Below the pieces are notes generated by a model. That model searched no databases. It was not told the origin of the DNA and saw nothing but the letters and a program-made list of their open reading frames with translations. DNA of 56,358 nucleotides. It comes from Asticcacaulis biprosthecium C19 (GTDB lineage Bacteria; Pseudomonadota; Alphaproteobacteria; Caulobacterales; Caulobacteraceae). Of the stretch, positions 53,907-56,358 are shown in pieces (the first letter of the stretch is position 1; each line of letters starts with the position of its first letter). The stretch spans positions 2,067,954 through 2,124,311 of the forward strand of contig NZ_GL883077.1 of NCBI RefSeq assembly GCF_000204015.1, in the 5' to 3' direction. Made by a program: the position numbers and the translations under genes.

Positions 53907-55061
53907 TTGAGGAAGAAAATTGCATTTTTGTGGAAGATTGAAGATCTCGGGCTCTATTCTAACCAGCCATTTGACTTCCTGAATACCGCCATCGGTCACA
54001 ACAATGGCAATCTGGCCTTCGTTTATGCGATTTCGCACCAGATCGATGCCGATTTTCATTGGGTGTCGTGGGCGACCAAGGCTGAAATTCTCAATACCTA
54101 CGACGCCATCGTCATTCCGTGCGCCAACCAGTTTGGCAAGCACACCGATCTAACCGGTGCAGCAGCTATTATCGAAGCCGTCGACAAGCCGGTCATCGCC
54201 ATCGGCCTGGGTGCCCAGGCGGACAACATGGAGGCCGACGTCAGCCCCAAGGAAGGTACGATCGCCTGGGTCCGTGCCCTGACGAAGAAGCGTTTCGGCT
54301 CGACCTCCAACATCTACACCCGCGGCCCCTTTACCTCGCAGCAACTGGCGCGTTTCGGGGTCGACGACACGATTGTCGGCGGCTGCCCGACCCACTTTAT
54401 CTCTCAGGACGTCAATCTGGGTAAGGCGATCCAGGCTGACTGGGATTCGATCCCCGTGCCGCGTTCGCTGTCGGTGTGCGGTGGCCACCAGTCGTGGACG
54501 GATATTCGCCCCATCGAGCAGCAACTGATCGCCTTGATGATGGACCCGACGGCATTCGGCCAGTATGTCGTTCAGTCGATGACGGAGATGATCAAGATCT
54601 CGCGCGGCCTGTTCGATGATATGGATCCCAACACGCTTGACAAGATCCGCCAGCACACTGTGCCGCACTATACGATGGATGAGTTCAAGTCGTGGTGCCG
54701 CACCTACGCACGATCCTTCTACGATATCCCGGCGTGGATGGATTCGCTGACCCGTTACGACCTGACTATCGGGCCGCGCTATCACGGCACCCAACTGGCC
54801 ATCCAGGCCGGCAAGATGGGCTGCGTGGTTGCGATCGACTCGCGGACCGAGGAAATGTGCCGCCAGACCGGCGTGCCTGTCCTGACCAAGGGCGAGCTGG
54901 CCGACAAGCACCTGACGCGGAGCAACCTGAAGAAGCTGATCAAGTTCGATGGTGACGCCTATGACGCCGATCGCCGCGAACGCGCCCAAAACTACGTCAC
55001 CTTCCTGCGCAACAACGGCCTGGAGCCGGTGACGCACGTCAAGAAGATTGCCGGTGAATAA
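53907..55061 (+). CDS. Polysaccharide pyruvyltransferase family protein (paralogue 2)
   Basis: 384 residues if translation starts at TTG 53,907 (frame open to 53,811). Start choice is supported by AAGGAG at the right distance and by alignment of (M)RKKIAFLWK with MKKKIALLWE of the 51,053 gene. Shares IGHNNGNLAFVYAI, VIAIGLGAQAD, TSNIYTRGPFTS, GGCPTHFIS, TVPHYTMDEFK-WCRTYARSFYD and RYHGTQLAIQA with its paralogue. Opposite in strand to the other two family members; a hairpin terminator follows. Confidence 0.86.
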   Translation: MRKKIAFLWKIEDLGLYSNQPFDFLNTAIGHNNGNLAFVYAISHQIDADFHWVSWATKAEILNTYDAIVIPCANQFGKHTDLTGAAAIIEAVDKPVIAIGLGAQADNMEADVSPKEGTIAWVRALTKKRFGSTSNIYTRGPFTSQQLARFGVDDTIVGGCPTHFISQDVNLGKAIQADWDSIPVPRSLSVCGGHQSWTDIRPIEQQLIALMMDPTAFGQYVVQSMTEMIKISRGLFDDMDPNTLDKIRQHTVPHYTMDEFKSWCRTYARSFYDIPAWMDSLTRYDLTIGPRYHGTQLAIQAGKMGCVVAIDSRTEEMCRQTGVPVLTKGELADKHLTRSNLKKLIKFDGDAYDADRRERAQNYVTFLRNNGLEPVTHVKKIAGE

Positions 55062-55068
55062 GGCTTAA

Positions 55069-55097
55069 AACACCCCGGGCAGACTGTCCGGGGTGTT
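55069..55097 (+). terminator. Hairpin terminator after pyruvyltransferase paralogue 2
   Basis: A 10-bp perfect stem, AACACCCCGG (55,069-55,078) pairing with CCGGGGTGTT (55,088-55,097), nine-base loop, followed by TCTCATC. The T-tract is weak. Confidence 0.6.
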
Positions 55098-55145
55098 CTC
55101 ATCGCCGCAGGGCAGCCGTGTGGGTGGGCGATCGCGAGCAGGGAC

Positions 55146-56358
55146 ATGATTTCAGACTACAATCTTGAAAAAATCTACACGGTCTTTGACGAAGACGCCT
55201 ATGTCTTCGTTACCGGCTGGACGACGCAGGATGCGCCAGCGTTTTCCGCCCTGCGCCTGGAAGAGACCGGTGCGACCCTGAAGCTTGAGGGTATCGCCTA
55301 TCACGACCGCCAGGACGTGGCTGATTATCTCCTGGGATTTGGTTTGTCGCTCGACGCGCGCGGCTTCGTCGCGCGTTACAGCCTGACCTTCGGTGACGAT
55401 CTGCGTCTGATCTCCGAGTTCAATCGTAGCCGCATCGCGGTGGTCGGTTCCGATCGCGCCTTCGAAGTTGAAACTGTCCGCCTCGACCGTAAGAAGATAT
55501 CCGAATTGCCGTTCCACCGCCAGGTGGCGGTCGAGATCGGCGGCCTGATGACGTCTGAGCCTCGGGAACAATTTCTGCTCAAGGCCATGGCCGGCGAGGA
55601 AATGCCGATTGGTAGCAAGTCGATCCATCTCGATGCCGTCGGTGTCTTCGACGGTGTCATGACCATCCTGGACGGCTGGTTTCCGGATGTCGGTCTGTAT
55701 AGCTTGTCCCTGTGCGACCTTGAAGACTTCAGCCTGCACGAACTGACGGTGTACACCAAGGCGCGCCAGGACGTGTCGCAGCACCTCAAGGGCATGGGCG
55801 TGCCGACGCGTACCAACTCGCACGGCTTCATCGCCTGGTCGCGTCTGAACGAACTGAAAGGCAACTATGTCATACTGGCCGAAGGCCAGGGTGAGGTTTT
55901 TGCGACGCCGTTAAACCTGGATGGTCGCGGCAATACCAGTTCGGTCGGACTTGATCTGGCCGGACACGTTGTCCGTCAAATCTGCGAGGAACGCCCGGAC
56001 GATCTGAGCTGGTTCTTCGAGGCGACCGATTCGCCGCTGCGTCAACGCAAAGACATTGTCGACGCCATCGACAAGGCCGTGGTTTACGATCTCGTACCGG
56101 CGACGGACCAGACCGAGGTCTCGATCGTGGTGCCCTTCTACGGCACCGACTTCTTCCTGCTCGACATCGTCGAGATGCAGCAGCGTTCGCCGGATCATTT
56201 CCAGTGGGTGGTCGTCTGTGATGACCGGGCCCTGTTCTCTTCGATGAAGAAGTATCTGACCAACCACGCCCGCAAGCTGACCAAGCCGTTCAAACTGGTT
56301 CAGACCATGGGTGATTCCGGTTTTGCCACGGCCAGCAATGTCGGCGCGCATTTCGGAG
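55146..56358 (+). CDS. Large GT2 glycosyltransferase with two GW modules, incomplete at the window edge
   Basis: 404 codons are visible from the ATG at 55,146 with no stop before the window ends. Two modules: GW 24-25 with RQDV 55-58 and GF 73-74; GW 177-178 with RQDV 207-210 and GF 227-228. The GT-A fold begins at VSIVVPFYG (325-333), with the first Rossmann strand and WVVVCDD that resembles the start of the nucleotide-sugar site. The catalytic part lies beyond the edge. The layout, accessory beta modules before a transferase domain, suggests targeting or binding of the polymer. It lies 84 bp past the preceding gene, beyond a hairpin. Confidence 0.8.
   Translation, partial: MISDYNLEKIYTVFDEDAYVFVTGWTTQDAPAFSALRLEETGATLKLEGIAYHDRQDVADYLLGFGLSLDARGFVARYSLTFGDDLRLISEFNRSRIAVVGSDRAFEVETVRLDRKKISELPFHRQVAVEIGGLMTSEPREQFLLKAMAGEEMPIGSKSIHLDAVGVFDGVMTILDGWFPDVGLYSLSLCDLEDFSLHELTVYTKARQDVSQHLKGMGVPTRTNSHGFIAWSRLNELKGNYVILAEGQGEVFATPLNLDGRGNTSSVGLDLAGHVVRQICEERPDDLSWFFEATDSPLRQRKDIVDAIDKAVVYDLVPATDQTEVSIVVPFYGTDFFLLDIVEMQQRSPDHFQWVVVCDDRALFSSMKKYLTNHARKLTKPFKLVQTMGDSGFATASNVGAHFG

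Overview
The window looks like a chromosomal segment of an alphaproteobacterium of the Caulobacteraceae, most likely Asticcacaulis or a close relative. Reasons: GC-rich codon use, a large Xanthomonas/Caulobacter-type TonB-dependent receptor with SapC, cupin-like and flavin-dependent halogenase genes beside it, LacI-type control of glycan genes, and GC-rich hairpin intergenic repeats. This assignment is inferred from gene content only. I see no rRNA, tRNA, CRISPR, insertion sequence or phage gene.

Positions 1-10,010 (minus strand) hold a glycan-acquisition module: a Tat-exported Gfo/Idh/MocA oxidoreductase, a 1089-residue TonB-dependent receptor, SapC, a JmjC-like cupin, a flavin-dependent halogenase and a secreted GH18 chitinase-like enzyme. 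A strong terminator hairpin separates the receptor from the genes behind it. Positions 10,197-16,818 (plus) form one tightly coupled operon, DUF4129 - DUF4350 - MoxR ATPase - DUF58 - SpoIIM - RDD, a membrane-linked AAA+ system of unknown purpose, with a convergent multi-pass membrane protein behind it. Next come UDP-glucose dehydrogenase, a soluble hybrid histidine kinase and a soluble chemoreceptor (17,813-22,743).

Positions 22,748-30,220 look like a second glycan locus: a LacI regulator, a second halogenase, a GH16 beta-glucanase lipoprotein, a sodium/solute symporter and a divergent DUF885 hydrolase. Perfect or near palindromes resembling LacI-family operators lie upstream of the halogenase and between the symporter and DUF885. 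An epimerase/metallo-hydrolase pair and a complete RND efflux system (adaptor, pump, outer-membrane channel, 32,274-38,050) follow. A GC-rich mosaic repeat is inserted between pump and channel.

From 38,370 to the right edge is a surface-polysaccharide locus: glycosyltransferases of families GT2, GT4 and GT61, GalE, a Wzm/Wzt-type ABC exporter, three polysaccharide pyruvyltransferase-family proteins (two of them 384-residue paralogues) and several proteins sharing a small GW...RxDL...GF module. One of these, around 46.3-48.4 kb, is split by a single-base frameshift in an A6 run. The last gene, a large glycosyltransferase with two such modules, runs off the window. Ugd and GalE could supply UDP-sugars to this locus.
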